From: Holophagaceae bacterium | Lineage (GTDB): Bacteria > Acidobacteriota > Holophagae > Holophagales > Holophagaceae | Assembly: GCA_023257195.1 (NCBI GenBank) | Contig: JALRCU010000009.1 | Span: 1-64,000 of the forward strand | DNA length: 64,000 bases | Reading direction: 5' to 3' | Shown here: positions 34,236-43,522 of the stretch, in pieces | Numbering within the stretch: the first letter of the stretch is position 1 | Layout: every line of letters begins with the position of its first letter | The notes under the pieces: model-generated | Databases searched by the model: none | Seen by the model: the letters and a program-made list of their open reading frames with translations, nothing else | Told to the model about the DNA's origin: nothing | Program-made: the position numbers and the translations under genes

Positions 34236-34769
34236 TTAGGGGTTAAGGAGCCTTAGGGCCTCTAGGACTTGCGTATCATGTGTGGATGATTTCACATCTT
34301 TTATAATTTTTTTAATAGACCCATCTTTACCAATGATAAAGGTCCATCGTTTCGCGATACCCACAAGGGGCATAGATACGCCATATTTTTGGATTATTTC
34401 CTTTTTTGGATCGGCGAGGAGACTAAAAGGTAATTGGTATTTCTCGGCGAATTCTTGATGCGACTTAACGTCATCAGCACTCACGCCTAGAATCACAGCG
34501 TTCATTGCCTTGATCGTATTGATGTTATCTCGAAGATTGCAGGCTTGGGCAGTGCAACCTGGAGTGTCGTCTTTGGGGTAAAAATATAAAACTACATTTG
34601 ATTTATTTTTAAACTCCGAAAGATTGATTGATCGGCTATTTTGGTCCAGAGCAGCAAAAACAGGGGCCAACTGGCCTTCTTTTAACTCTGATCCATCAGG
34701 GGTTGTGCCGCCAAAAAGACTTGATAAGTTAAATGACATGACTACCACACCTATTATTAAGTATCTCAC
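34236..34769 (-). CDS. bcp: Thiol peroxidase / bacterioferritin comigratory protein, apparently exported
   Basis: Bcp-type peroxiredoxins reduce peroxides through a reactive cysteine. The catalytic stretch FYPKDDTPGCTAQACNLRD has the peroxidatic Cys and, five residues on, the resolving Cys. An N-terminal hydrophobic stretch (residues ~2-20, RYLIIGVVVMSFNLSSLFGG) looks like a signal peptide or anchor, so this copy is probably exported, unlike cytosolic Bcp. Length is 177 residues with that extension. It lies between lexA and the LolA-like gene, so oxidative stress could be linked to SOS control. Confidence 0.9.
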   Translation of the reverse strand: MRYLIIGVVVMSFNLSSLFGGTTPDGSELKEGQLAPVFAALDQNSRSINLSEFKNKSNVVLYFYPKDDTPGCTAQACNLRDNINTIKAMNAVILGVSADDVKSHQEFAEKYQLPFSLLADPKKEIIQKYGVSMPLVGIAKRWTFIIGKDGSIKKIIKDVKSSTHDTQVLEALRLLNP

Positions 34770-34806
34770 TAATGCTCCAGGGTTTAGTTTTGGTAACTTA
34801 TTGGTA

Positions 34807-35445
34807 CTAAAAACTTCTCATCACTCCTACAAGTTTACCCTGAATCTCTACACGGTCCTCTTGATAGCGCATAGGCTTTAAGCTGGGGTTATGGGGTATC
34901 AATAAAATGCCTTCAGCATCCTTTTGGAATTCCTTGAGGGTTGCTTCATCGCCATCGATCAGAGCGACAACTCTGTCTCCATTTCTGTACTCAGATTTTT
35001 TTTGCAGGATAACAAAATCGCCATCTAAAACGGCATCTTGAGTCATTGAATCGCCCTTGACCCGAAGGATAAACAAGTCTTCTCTATTCCTATGGATGGT
35101 ATTCGGTACTTCGAGGGGGATACTTCGACTATCGGGGGTCAACGGCGAACCAGCCGCGATGTCACCATAAAAGGGAATGAATCTAGAAGAACTTGGAGTC
35201 ATATCTTGAAAATGTGAGCTGGAATCAGGGGCAATGACTACAATATTGTTGCCCTTCCCTTGGCTTCTAGACAAAAAGCCTTTTTCAATTAAATGTTGGA
35301 CATGTTTATGAACCGTAGATACAGCATGGGTTCTAACCCCCTTCGCTATTTCAGTCAGAGTGGGGCTCCTACGCTCTTTTCTTACAAAATCCCTTATGAA
35401 TGTCAGGACTGCTGACTGCCGCTTGGTAAGATCGGATGATTTCAT
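34807..35445 (-). CDS. lexA: SOS repressor LexA
   Basis: LexA represses DNA-damage genes and cleaves itself when RecA is active. The ~212-residue protein starts MKSSDLTKRQSAVLTFI, followed by a winged helix-turn-helix. The cleavage site is Ala98-Gly99 in GDIAAGSPL, the nucleophile is Ser133 (KGDSMTQD) and the general base is Lys171 (ATLKEF). I start at ATG 35445 because the text then matches LexA; a TTG at 35481 would add twelve residues. bcp and lolA follow. I see no clear LexA box upstream, so its operator is unknown. Confidence 0.93.
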   Translation of the reverse strand: MKSSDLTKRQSAVLTFIRDFVRKERRSPTLTEIAKGVRTHAVSTVHKHVQHLIEKGFLSRSQGKGNNIVVIAPDSSSHFQDMTPSSSRFIPFYGDIAAGSPLTPDSRSIPLEVPNTIHRNREDLFILRVKGDSMTQDAVLDGDFVILQKKSEYRNGDRVVALIDGDEATLKEFQKDAEGILLIPHNPSLKPMRYQEDRVEIQGKLVGVMRSF

Positions 35446-35549
35446 AAATTCAAGACTAGGGGAAAAAAACAGAAGGGTCAATCCCTTTTTTTTCGTTTTT
35501 TTTGGCCCTAAAAATTAAGAATCAAAAATGTCGAGAATCCCTCTATTTA

Positions 35550-35578
35550 TTGGGCTTTCTAATGCCTTGTGTGATAAT
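35550..35578 (+). promoter_or_regulatory. Predicted sigma-70-type promoter for korA
   Basis: TTGGGC (35550-35555) and GATAAT (35573-35578) are separated by 17 bp, a good but not perfect match to TTGACA-TATAAT. The korA ATG at 35629 is ~50 nt downstream with AGGAG close before it. The divergent lexA starts at 35445. Confidence 0.45.
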
Positions 35579-35628
35579 TTAATTTCCGTGTCAACTCCAA
35601 TTAAGATGCGGAGGTATTCAGGAGCATT

Positions 35629-37431
35629 ATGTCATCAGACGCCTTATCACCATCCCTAGATGTAAGGGTTAATGATTTTTCCATCCAAATTGCCACGGTT
35701 AACGGATCTGGATCTCAAACAGCCAATAATGTTTTAATGCGTTCAATTTTTCAAATGGGCGTTCCCGTCAGTGGAAAGAATTTATTTCCCTCGAATATCG
35801 CTGGTCTGCCTACGTGGTTTACCATCCGTGCAAGTGCTCAGGGCTATACCGCACGCAGGGCAACCAACGAAATGTTGATACTCATGAACCCTGAAACAGC
35901 TAAGGAAGACGTACAGAAGGCTGACGGGGGTTGTTTGGTTATTTATGACGAGCCGTTAAAGCTTGAGGGATTAAGAAATGATCTCGTTTATTGCCCTGTC
36001 CCTTTTCAAAAAATTGTTACCGCTTGCTGCCCAGAGCCAAAACTTCATAAATTAGTTAAAAATATGATTTATGTTGGAGTTACATGTTTTTTGTTAAATA
36101 TTGAGCCCGAAGAGGCAAAGAAGGCCATAGCAAAGCAACTTAAGGGTAAAGCAAAGGCTATTGAAATCAATGTTGCCGCCATCGAAGCAGGTTTCCTCTG
36201 GGCTAAAGAAAATATTAAAAATCCAAGTCCCCTCAAGGTCGTTAGGGATAATAAGACTCTCGGCAAGATAATCGTTGACGGTAACGAGGCTTCAGCTATT
36301 GGCTGCATGTTTGCTGGGGTGACTGTCCTTGCTTGGTATCCCATCACACCTGCTAGTAGTTTGTCAGAGAGCCTCATTGATTACCTAGAGGAGTACCGTA
36401 AAACCCCTGATGGAAAATCTACCTACGCTGTAGTTCAGATGGAAGATGAGTTAGCCTCTGCGGGAGCTGTTCTCGGCGCGGGCTGGGCTGGGGCTAGAAG
36501 TATGACTACGACGTCTGGTCCAGGTATCTCGCTTATGAGCGAATTTATTGGATTAGGATACTTCAGTGAGATACCAGGAGTTTTCTTTAATGTTGCAAGA
36601 ACTGGTCCTTCGACTGGTCTTCCCACCAGGACCATGCAGGGAGATATTGATATCTGTGCGAAGTGTAGCCATGGCGATACCCTTCACATCAATCTTTATC
36701 CAGGAAACATGCAGGAGTGTTTCGAATTTGCATACCAATCATTTGATTTAGCTGAGCGCTTCCAGACACCAATATTTGTTGTTTCGGATCTGGATCTCGG
36801 AATGCAAAATTGGATGTCTGACCCCTTCTCTTATCCAGACAAACCTTACGATCGTGGAAAAGTGTTAAATCAACAGCAACTCAGCGAAATCAAAGAATTT
36901 GCTCGCTATCGTGATGTGGATAATGATGGAATTCCCTATCGATCTCTACCCGGTACCCCGGGAGGAAAGGGGGCCTATTTTACAAGAGGGAGCGGACACA
37001 ATGATCGAGCACTATATTCAGAAAAGCCTGAGGACTACGTTGCCCTTGTAGACCGATTGAAACGCAAATATTACTCTGCCAAAAGTTTTGTGCCTAAACC
37101 CATTTTAAGGGGTAATGGTAGCGACTCGGGCATCATCGCTTTTGGCTCAAGCGATCCTGCTGTCATCGAAGCTCAAGACGAATTAGGTCGCATGGGCCGC
37201 AAAGTCGATTACATGAGGCTTCGCGCCCTCCCATTCACCAGCGAAGTAGACGAGTTTATCAAATCTAAAAAAATGATCTATGTCGTAGAGCAAAATCGAG
37301 ATGGTCAAATGGCTGGGCTCTTCAAGGAAGCTTATCCTGCTGATGCTGCTAAATTCATTTCCATTCTTCACTACAACGGACTAGCTCTAGATGCACAATC
37401 AATAGTCAATGAAATTGTTTCTAAATCATAG
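35629..37431 (+). CDS. korA: 2-oxoacid (2-oxoglutarate):ferredoxin oxidoreductase, fused gamma-alpha subunit
   Basis: KorA and KorB make the CoA-dependent oxidative decarboxylase of 2-oxoacids that reduces ferredoxin. The 600-residue protein is a gamma-alpha fusion: residues ~15-190 form the gamma domain (IATVNGSGSQTANNVLMRS), residues ~210-600 the alpha domain (GNEASAIGCMFAGVTVLAWYP and YVVEQNRDGQMAGLF). TSGPGISLMSE near 295 is typical of alpha subunits. AGGAG precedes the ATG. korB follows 8 nt later. The substrate (2-oxoglutarate, pyruvate or branched acids) cannot be read; KGOR is the likely choice. Confidence 0.92.
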   Translation: MSSDALSPSLDVRVNDFSIQIATVNGSGSQTANNVLMRSIFQMGVPVSGKNLFPSNIAGLPTWFTIRASAQGYTARRATNEMLILMNPETAKEDVQKADGGCLVIYDEPLKLEGLRNDLVYCPVPFQKIVTACCPEPKLHKLVKNMIYVGVTCFLLNIEPEEAKKAIAKQLKGKAKAIEINVAAIEAGFLWAKENIKNPSPLKVVRDNKTLGKIIVDGNEASAIGCMFAGVTVLAWYPITPASSLSESLIDYLEEYRKTPDGKSTYAVVQMEDELASAGAVLGAGWAGARSMTTTSGPGISLMSEFIGLGYFSEIPGVFFNVARTGPSTGLPTRTMQGDIDICAKCSHGDTLHINLYPGNMQECFEFAYQSFDLAERFQTPIFVVSDLDLGMQNWMSDPFSYPDKPYDRGKVLNQQQLSEIKEFARYRDVDNDGIPYRSLPGTPGGKGAYFTRGSGHNDRALYSEKPEDYVALVDRLKRKYYSAKSFVPKPILRGNGSDSGIIAFGSSDPAVIEAQDELGRMGRKVDYMRLRALPFTSEVDEFIKSKKMIYVVEQNRDGQMAGLFKEAYPADAAKFISILHYNGLALDAQSIVNEIVSKS

Positions 37432-37439
37432 GATTGATC

Positions 37440-38486
37440 ATGTCAAACGCTCCCACGGCCAGTTCTGTTCCTCCTAGCAATAAGCTAGGGCTCACTAAAC
37501 AAGATTACGTTGGCTCAAAGTCTACCCTTTGCGCTGGGTGTGGCCACGATTCAATCACAGCACAATTAATTAATGCTGCATGGGAAATGAACATCGATGC
37601 TACTCGGGTAGCTAAACTCTCCGGTATTGGTTGCTCCTCTAAAACACCGGCTTATTTCTTTAATCAAGCTTGGGGTTTCAATGCTGTCCACGGTCGAATG
37701 CCCTCGGTTGCCACTGGAGCATCGATGGCAAACAGGAACCTAATCAATATAGGCGTCTCCGGAGATGGAGATTCCATGAGCATTGGCTTGGGACAATTGT
37801 GCCATATGATTCGCCGCAATGTCCCCATCGTTTACATTATCGAAGACAACGGAGTATACGGGCTAACCAAAGGCCAATTCTCAGCTACTGCCGACAAGGG
37901 TTCTGTTCTCAAATATGGGAGTATTAATTCTTTAGAGCCTATTGATCCGGTAACGCTAGCCATCGAATTAGGCTGCGGCTTTGTTGCAAGATCTTTTAGT
38001 GGTAATCCCAAACAAATGAATGCAATTTTAAAAGCTGCTTTTGCTTATGAGGGGACATCAATTATTGATATTGTTTCGCCTTGTGTCACATTTAATAATC
38101 ACGACAGCTCCACTAAATCCTATAAAAATATTAAGGATCACGAGATGCCTCTCCATGAATTAGGTTTCGTGGCCTTCAATGAATTAGAGAACGTCGAGAT
38201 ACCTGCAGGTGAGTCTAAAACAGTCTCTTTCCCAGATGGTTCAAAAGTGACCTTCAGAAATATTCATGAGAATTATGATCCAACAGATGCCGTTGCCGCA
38301 ACGAAACTTATCAAAGAGTCCTTGTCAAAGAACGAACTTCTTACGGGGCTCCTTTATATCCGACCTGGGTCTCCTGATTTCAACAAAGTATTAAATTTGG
38401 TTGACGAACCCTTGGCGACTCTCGATCTTCAGGCGCTAAAACCAAGCCCGCAGGTATTATCTGAGATCATGGAATCATTGACTTAA
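37440..38486 (+). CDS. korB: 2-oxoacid:ferredoxin oxidoreductase beta subunit
   Basis: This is the thiamine pyrophosphate- and 4Fe-4S-binding subunit. It carries STLCAGCGHDSI near residue 23 and LSGIGCSSKTPAYF near 60 (iron-sulfur cysteines), SGDGDSMSIGLGQL near 105 (thiamine motif), and EDNGVYGLTKGQ near 138. The ATG at 37440 is chosen because AGGA lies upstream; a TTG two codons earlier is unlikely. Length is 348 residues. It ends with a GC-rich hairpin immediately after the stop. Together with korA it forms one operon for a TCA-cycle or carbon-fixation ferredoxin oxidoreductase. Confidence 0.95.
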   Translation: MSNAPTASSVPPSNKLGLTKQDYVGSKSTLCAGCGHDSITAQLINAAWEMNIDATRVAKLSGIGCSSKTPAYFFNQAWGFNAVHGRMPSVATGASMANRNLINIGVSGDGDSMSIGLGQLCHMIRRNVPIVYIIEDNGVYGLTKGQFSATADKGSVLKYGSINSLEPIDPVTLAIELGCGFVARSFSGNPKQMNAILKAAFAYEGTSIIDIVSPCVTFNNHDSSTKSYKNIKDHEMPLHELGFVAFNELENVEIPAGESKTVSFPDGSKVTFRNIHENYDPTDAVAATKLIKESLSKNELLTGLLYIRPGSPDFNKVLNLVDEPLATLDLQALKPSPQVLSEIMESLT

Positions 38487-38513
38487 TCGCCCTCAAATCA
38501 TCACTTTGGGCGA
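38487..38513 (+). terminator. GC-rich hairpin after korB (possible bidirectional terminator)
   Basis: TCGCCC (38487-38492) pairs with GGGCGA (38508-38513), with AAA/TTT pairs inside. It starts at the base after the korB stop and lies 13 nt from the tRNA-Ala 3' end on the other strand. There is no T-run on either side, so termination efficiency is uncertain. Confidence 0.4.
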
Positions 38514-38525
38514 GCTTATAGGGAG

Positions 38526-38601
38526 TGGTGGAGCTGAACGGGATCGAACCGTCGACCTCTGCATTGCGAACGCAGCGCTCTCCCAGCTGAGCTACAGCCC
38601 C
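38526..38601 (-). tRNA. tRNA-Ala (anticodon CGC)
   Basis: The minus strand folds as a complete cloverleaf: acceptor GGGGCTG/CAGCTCC, D arm GCTC/GAGC, anticodon stem CTGCG/TGCAG with loop TTCGCAA (anticodon CGC, reading GCG), T arm with TTCGATC loop, discriminator A and encoded CCA. Length 76 nt. It lies alone between korB and ruvA. Confidence 0.96.
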
Positions 38602-38658
38602 ATTGAATCTAGTTTAACTATGAATGTATTCGTTGGCTACTCTCGATATCCTTAAACA

Positions 38659-39255
38659 ATGATAGGTCTCGTCAAAGGTACATTATTCAGCAAGCAAACC
38701 CATCAAGCGATTATCGAATGCGCAGGAGTAGGCTATGTCTGTTCGATTTCTTCATCTACCTTCGCACACTTGCCGCCTGAAGGATCTTCTGTACTGCTTT
38801 ATACCGAACTTGTTGTAAGAGAGAATGATATTAGTCTTGTTGGATTTTATAGTTTGGAAGAAAAAGAATTGTATATGAAACTTATTCAAGTTGACGGTAT
38901 TGGTACAAAATTAGCTTTGGATATTCTTGGATCACAGAGTTATGGCGAACTCATTCGGGCTATTCAAGCAAGAAATATTGATTACCTAGTATCAATCAAA
39001 GGTATAGGAAAAAAGACTGCTGAAAAAATATGCTTCCAGTTGAGTGAGAAACTTGGCGGCATATCGGGACTCCATGGAATTTTGGAATCTTCTCTTTCAA
39101 GTCCATTAGAAAAGGATCTTAAATCTGCCCTAATCAATCTAGGCTACCGGGACGACGCAATTCGGCAGGCTATAAACCAAATCAGAGCGCTTGATCCAGC
39201 GCCATCTCTAGAAGAGTCTATCAAGTTGGTTTTACGAAAGGATAGTAAAAAATAG
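38659..39255 (+). CDS. ruvA: Holliday junction branch migration protein RuvA
   Basis: RuvA binds Holliday junctions and loads the RuvB motor. The 198-residue protein has the N-terminal OB fold (MIGLVKGTLFSKQ, ECAGVGYVCSIS), two helix-hairpin-helix motifs (LIQVDGIGTKLALDIL near residue 77 and LVSIKGIGKKTAEKI near 112) and the C-terminal RuvB-binding domain (ALINLGYRDDAIRQAI). All are complete. Neither ruvB nor ruvC is adjacent. The gene is convergent with smc; 8 nt separate the two stops. Confidence 0.97.
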   Translation: MIGLVKGTLFSKQTHQAIIECAGVGYVCSISSSTFAHLPPEGSSVLLYTELVVRENDISLVGFYSLEEKELYMKLIQVDGIGTKLALDILGSQSYGELIRAIQARNIDYLVSIKGIGKKTAEKICFQLSEKLGGISGLHGILESSLSSPLEKDLKSALINLGYRDDAIRQAINQIRALDPAPSLEESIKLVLRKDSKK

Positions 39256-39263
39256 GACCGTCC

Positions 39264-41945
39264 CTACTGGACATCCACTATTTTTTTTGCCTCTGCAAAC
39301 TCAACGCTGACGATCTGAGAGCATCCGGGTTCATAGTGAGTAACGCCGTAGAGGGAATCGCATTCCACCATTGTTGATGTCTGGTGAGTAATAACTATGA
39401 ACTGGGTTTGTTTGGACATTTTTTTTACGAGTTCAGCAAAACTCTTGGTCTTCACTTGGTCTAATGCCGCATCAACTTCATCTAAAATACAAAAGGGTGA
39501 TGGTTTGAAGTGAAAAATAGCAAAAAGTAAAGAAATTGCAGCTAGGGCTTTTTCGCCTCCAGAAAGAAGGTTGATAGTTTTGGGTGTTTTACCTGGGGGT
39601 TGTGCCATGATCTCGATTCCGCAGTCAAGAATATCCTCTGTTTCATCAAGGGTTAATTTAGCTGTACCTCCCCCAAAGAGATCTACAAATACTTCTTTAA
39701 ATTTTTCATTAATAAAATCGAAAGCCTCCTTAAATCTAGCTTTTGATGTCTCGTTAATCTCATCGATTGTAAGCTCAAGATTTTTGATTGCTTCCGTCAC
39801 GTCCTGTCGCTGAGCGATCATGTCGGTCAGGCGAGACTCTGAAGTTTCTAGTTCTTCAACAGCTAATGCATTCACGGTTCCAATGTCCATTCTTTTACTT
39901 TGTAGCTCTGTAATTTGTGTTTGATAAAAAAGTTCCCCTTCTTTCCAGAGATTGCGCTCTTCTTCGGAAATAGTGGCAATAAAAGCCTGAGGATCCATCC
40001 TGAAAGCTATTTCAATTTCCCTTGAGAGGGTGTCAAGAAAACCATTAATCTCTGTTGCTTTGACTACGATATCAGTCCTAAGATTTCGGGCATTATCGAG
40101 CACCTCTTGGAATTCACGCGTTCCCCTCTCGAGGTCTTTGAGTTGTTCTGCTTCGGTCTCTAGGATGGGTTGATAATCCGTGAGTTCTTTTTGAAACTCT
40201 TCTCTTTGAATTAATAAGTTTTGAACTTCAACCTCTATCTCGGCAACACGAACCACAGCCTGTTCGCTTTTTATCCTGAAGTCTTCCTCATCTTTAATCA
40301 ACCGTTTTCGTTCTACATCAAGTTCAAATTGTGTTTTTTGGCTTGCTTTGTACTGCGTTTGGATCGCGTCTCTTCGTGCCCACGAAGCGTCGCGATCTCG
40401 TGCTGTTTTGAAGTTGGAATTTCTAAGTTCTTCTACGTGAGTTTGTTTTGTAGCCAATTGTATTGAAAGCTCGGCAATTTTTGAGTCCCGTGCACTATCT
40501 TGTTCAATGGCAGCGTCGGAATTTTCTCCAAGTAAGCGATTATTAGTTTTAATTTCACTTTGGAGAGATTCTGAAGCCTGACCAAGATAATCTTTCGCTG
40601 TCAGGATATCCCGTGACTCAAGTGCCCTACGAATGTTTTCGTCTACAGATTGAAGAGACGTATTAGATGCCTCAAGTCGCTCCTGATAGCGGGTCAATTT
40701 AATATTTTGAGAGCTTGTTTTTTGAGACCGTATCTCCTCTAAATCGAGTTCTAACTTTCGAGTAATACCCGAGGCAAGGGTTAAGGCTTCGTCCGAGATT
40801 CGCAAGAGTGCCTCTTTATCTTCTAAAGATTTATTCGCCTCGACTAGTTGGGATTCAAGCTCAGCTAGCATTTTGGATTCGGACAATTGTCGTATGCCTA
40901 ATTCTTCTAATCGACCAGAGAGCCGTTGCCGTTGCACTTTGGCTTCTTCTTGAAATTGTATTTGGAACTTCTTTTCTTGCTCATTCAGGGAGAGTCTCTG
41001 ATCCAAAGCCATAATGCTTCTTCCGCGCTCATTTTGAGAGTGCTGTTGCCTCTCTAGAGCAGCTTTGAGCCCCTCAACTGCAGAAACCTTATCAGCGACC
41101 TGAGCGGTGAGGTCGCCCACTTGGCGTTCTATTTCATCGCGTTGTTTTTGGATATCTCTTCTCGCCTTTTCAATATCTTGCCAGCGTCCTGCCAGGAGAA
41201 TTCTCTGAAATTTTTCGATTTCAGAATCAATTGCAGCGGCCTTTTTGGCCTGAGCAGCTTGTCGTTTTAGGCTTCCCATTTGCTTGGACAACTCATGAAT
41301 TACGTCATCGAGTCTAACGAGATTAGCTCTTGTATCATCTAGCCGTCGCTCTGCTTCAATTTTTCTGACCTTATAGCGAGTAATACCCGCAGCTTCTTCA
41401 ATTAAAGATCTTCGATCTTGTGGAGTTTTATTAAGTATCAAATCTATTTGACCCTGTTGAATATATGAATAAGCTCTCGTGCCCATTCCTGTATCCATGA
41501 GTAGATTTTGGATATCTCTTAATCTTGATTCTTTGCCATCGATTCGATACTCACTATTTGAATCCCGATAGAGTCTTCGGGAAATGGATATTTCTTTCAT
41601 GATCGATGGATTACTTTGATCCGGCATCTCCATTAGAACCTTCACTTCAGCAAACCCCATAGCCTTTCGCTTTATGGTTCCCGCAAAAATCACTTCAGAC
41701 ATTTCACTGCTTCTCAGTACGGTAGGTCTTTGTTCACCTAAGGCCCACGATATCCCATCCCCGATATTAGACTTGCCGCATCCATTGGGACCGACAACTC
41801 CGGTCATACCTGGCTTGAACATTAATTTGTAGGTATCCGGGAATGACTTAAACCCATGTAATTCAATGCTAATGAGACGCAAAGGGGGGTAGCTCCAAGG
41901 TCTTGAGATTAGGGGAATACTGTAGAAAACACCTTCTACTTTCAT
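39264..41945 (-). CDS. smc: Chromosome segregation SMC ATPase lacking a recognisable hinge
   Basis: SMC proteins organise chromosomes with ScpA/B. The N-terminal head has LRLISIELHGFKSFPD (residues 22-37), Walker A GPNGCGKS (52-59) and the FAGTIKRKAMGFAEV R-loop. The C-terminal head has LLSGGEKALAAISLLF near 791 and Walker B FCILDEVDAALD near 818. Between them, ~560 residues are almost entirely coiled coil. The ~150-residue globular hinge in the middle is absent: only a short glycine/asparagine turn (NRLLGENSD near residue 470) separates two coils. At 893 residues it is ~250-300 shorter than typical SMC. A TTG at 41882 would give the usual SMC start; the ATG at 41945 adds 21 residues. Confidence 0.88.
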   Translation of the reverse strand: MKVEGVFYSIPLISRPWSYPPLRLISIELHGFKSFPDTYKLMFKPGMTGVVGPNGCGKSNIGDGISWALGEQRPTVLRSSEMSEVIFAGTIKRKAMGFAEVKVLMEMPDQSNPSIMKEISISRRLYRDSNSEYRIDGKESRLRDIQNLLMDTGMGTRAYSYIQQGQIDLILNKTPQDRRSLIEEAAGITRYKVRKIEAERRLDDTRANLVRLDDVIHELSKQMGSLKRQAAQAKKAAAIDSEIEKFQRILLAGRWQDIEKARRDIQKQRDEIERQVGDLTAQVADKVSAVEGLKAALERQQHSQNERGRSIMALDQRLSLNEQEKKFQIQFQEEAKVQRQRLSGRLEELGIRQLSESKMLAELESQLVEANKSLEDKEALLRISDEALTLASGITRKLELDLEEIRSQKTSSQNIKLTRYQERLEASNTSLQSVDENIRRALESRDILTAKDYLGQASESLQSEIKTNNRLLGENSDAAIEQDSARDSKIAELSIQLATKQTHVEELRNSNFKTARDRDASWARRDAIQTQYKASQKTQFELDVERKRLIKDEEDFRIKSEQAVVRVAEIEVEVQNLLIQREEFQKELTDYQPILETEAEQLKDLERGTREFQEVLDNARNLRTDIVVKATEINGFLDTLSREIEIAFRMDPQAFIATISEEERNLWKEGELFYQTQITELQSKRMDIGTVNALAVEELETSESRLTDMIAQRQDVTEAIKNLELTIDEINETSKARFKEAFDFINEKFKEVFVDLFGGGTAKLTLDETEDILDCGIEIMAQPPGKTPKTINLLSGGEKALAAISLLFAIFHFKPSPFCILDEVDAALDQVKTKSFAELVKKMSKQTQFIVITHQTSTMVECDSLYGVTHYEPGCSQIVSVEFAEAKKIVDVQ

Positions 41946-42180
41946 ACCACGTCAGCCCCCTAGAAGGGAAAGGGTCTTTTGGGGGTTAGAATTAATACTC
42001 CTGCCATCTTGGAGATACCTTCTTGCACATTTTTGAGTGGGCTAATATTGATCCCCCCTTCAAGAGTCTTTTCTACCCCTTGATAGGCATAGCATTATTT
42101 AGTTGGGGGTGGTTCTTGGGTCAAAATAGAGCGGAAAGAATTTTCAAAAAAATGCAACAAAACAAGGATAAATAGGCTGT

Positions 42181-42921
42181 ATGAGTTCCATTTTGGATCA
42201 AAAACAATCCGGCGCAATACTAATTGAGCCTTCGAGGATTTTGATTAACCAAATCTCATACCCCTCAAGCCTTAGTCAGATCGGTGAATGCATCGAGAAA
42301 GCCTTATTGGATATCCCGCCTCATCCTTGCAGAGTGATTCTTGATGATTTTATAGTTCCTTCTTATCTTATTGAGTCTATTGAGGATTTACCGTCAGATT
42401 CAGAGTCCCAATCGGCTTTTTTTCTGTGGAGATACCAGCAACTATCAGCCGTAAACAGCGAATTTAAAGTAATAGCTCACCCGCTGAATGGAAAAGGATG
42501 GATCCTGAGCGGAATGCCATTTAGTCTCGTTGAGACTATTGAGGAGACCTTACAGTCTTTGGGCTTCCAGGCTTCATCCATAGTCCCTAAATGGTGCTAC
42601 CTTGCAAACCACTTATTTGTCACCACCAAAGAGGAGCCTTCGTGTCTTATTAGTCTTTCAGCTAGTGAGCATGGTCGATATCGTGGAACCGTGATCGCTT
42701 GGAACGACTCTCTAAATCTATTCCGTCAGTGGTCAGAGGAAGCAAATCTTCAGACTTGGAGCCAAGAAAGGATATATCCCACTTTGGCGTATTTGGAACG
42801 AACTTGGTCTCGAAAACCAAAATTATATATTTATGGATCTTCGACGCCATGGGCCATCAGCGGGTATCAGCCCGTGTTTCTCGAAGAAGATATCTTTACA
42901 GGCAGTCCCCATGTGCCCTAA
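42181..42921 (+). CDS. PilM-like pilus assembly protein (divergent)
   Basis: The 246-residue protein opens the + strand group that continues with PilN-, PilO-, PilP- and PilQ-like genes, so by position it is PilM, the cytoplasmic actin-like partner of PilN. The sequence is divergent: I can match weakly only a FFLWRYQQLSAV segment near residue 80 and a LISLSASEHGRYRGTVIAW strand pair near 160. It is shorter than typical PilM (~350 residues), and the nucleotide-binding motifs are not visible. Its last 11 nt overlap pilN. The identification is by context. Confidence 0.5.
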   Translation: MSSILDQKQSGAILIEPSRILINQISYPSSLSQIGECIEKALLDIPPHPCRVILDDFIVPSYLIESIEDLPSDSESQSAFFLWRYQQLSAVNSEFKVIAHPLNGKGWILSGMPFSLVETIEETLQSLGFQASSIVPKWCYLANHLFVTTKEEPSCLISLSASEHGRYRGTVIAWNDSLNLFRQWSEEANLQTWSQERIYPTLAYLERTWSRKPKLYIYGSSTPWAISGYQPVFLEEDIFTGSPHVP

Positions 42922-43522
42922 ACCGATTGAAATAAATTTTATTACAACTAGATCTTGGTGGAACCCCAAGCAAAGCAAGTGGGGTCGTTATATATGGCTA
43001 TCAGGGATTCCCTTGCTCATTCTGGTATCCATAATACTTCTTTTCATGGGTATAAGAATTATCTCGGTTTCCTATGTGACTTCTCAAAATACTCAACAAA
43101 TAGAACTTTCGCTTAGCCAGATGAAGGAAATCCAAAGGCAATTATCAGTTTTTGACATAGACCGTGAGACACCAAAATGGAAATTGGCTGAAAAACTCCT
43201 TCAGGAAAAGACTATTCCTTGGTCTAGACTTCTTTATGAACTCGAAAGTGCATTACCTGACGGAGTAAGAGTTAGGAATATTCAGAAAACACGGGGCGTA
43301 GATCAGCAAGTTGTGCTTAAATTCCAAGCAGAATCTACAACGGAAGAAAGTAAAGTCAAATTTATCCAAAAGCTCGGTTCAAGCCCGATCTTTAGGGAAC
43401 TTATCTTGGAAAGAGAAAGCCAAGGGCCTCAGGGCGGATGGGAGTTCGAAATGACGCTTCCCGTCAAAAATATTATTCCACCAACCACCCTGCCCACTCC
43501 CAGTGAGAAAGGTGAACTTTAA
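42911..43522 (+). CDS. pilN: PilN-like type IV pilus inner-membrane protein
   Basis: PilN is a bitopic inner-membrane protein that pairs with PilO. The 203-residue protein has a short cytoplasmic N-terminus (MCPKPIEINFITTRSW, the PilM-binding region), a transmembrane helix near residues 27-49, and a periplasmic coil and ferredoxin-like fold that includes LYELESALPDGVRVRNIQKT. I start at ATG 42911 because the N-terminus then has the 'IxxNF/L' pattern of PilN; a longer frame from 42833 lies inside pilM. The stop and the pilO ATG share one base (TAATG). Confidence 0.8.
   Translation: MCPKPIEINFITTRSWWNPKQSKWGRYIWLSGIPLLILVSIILLFMGIRIISVSYVTSQNTQQIELSLSQMKEIQRQLSVFDIDRETPKWKLAEKLLQEKTIPWSRLLYELESALPDGVRVRNIQKTRGVDQQVVLKFQAESTTEESKVKFIQKLGSSPIFRELILERESQGPQGGWEFEMTLPVKNIIPPTTLPTPSEKGEL

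Noticed and set aside
41946-42180. Short open frames in the gap between smc and pilM
   Set aside because: The minus-strand frames (for example a 15-codon one) have no convincing SD or motif. The gap probably holds the two divergent promoters only.
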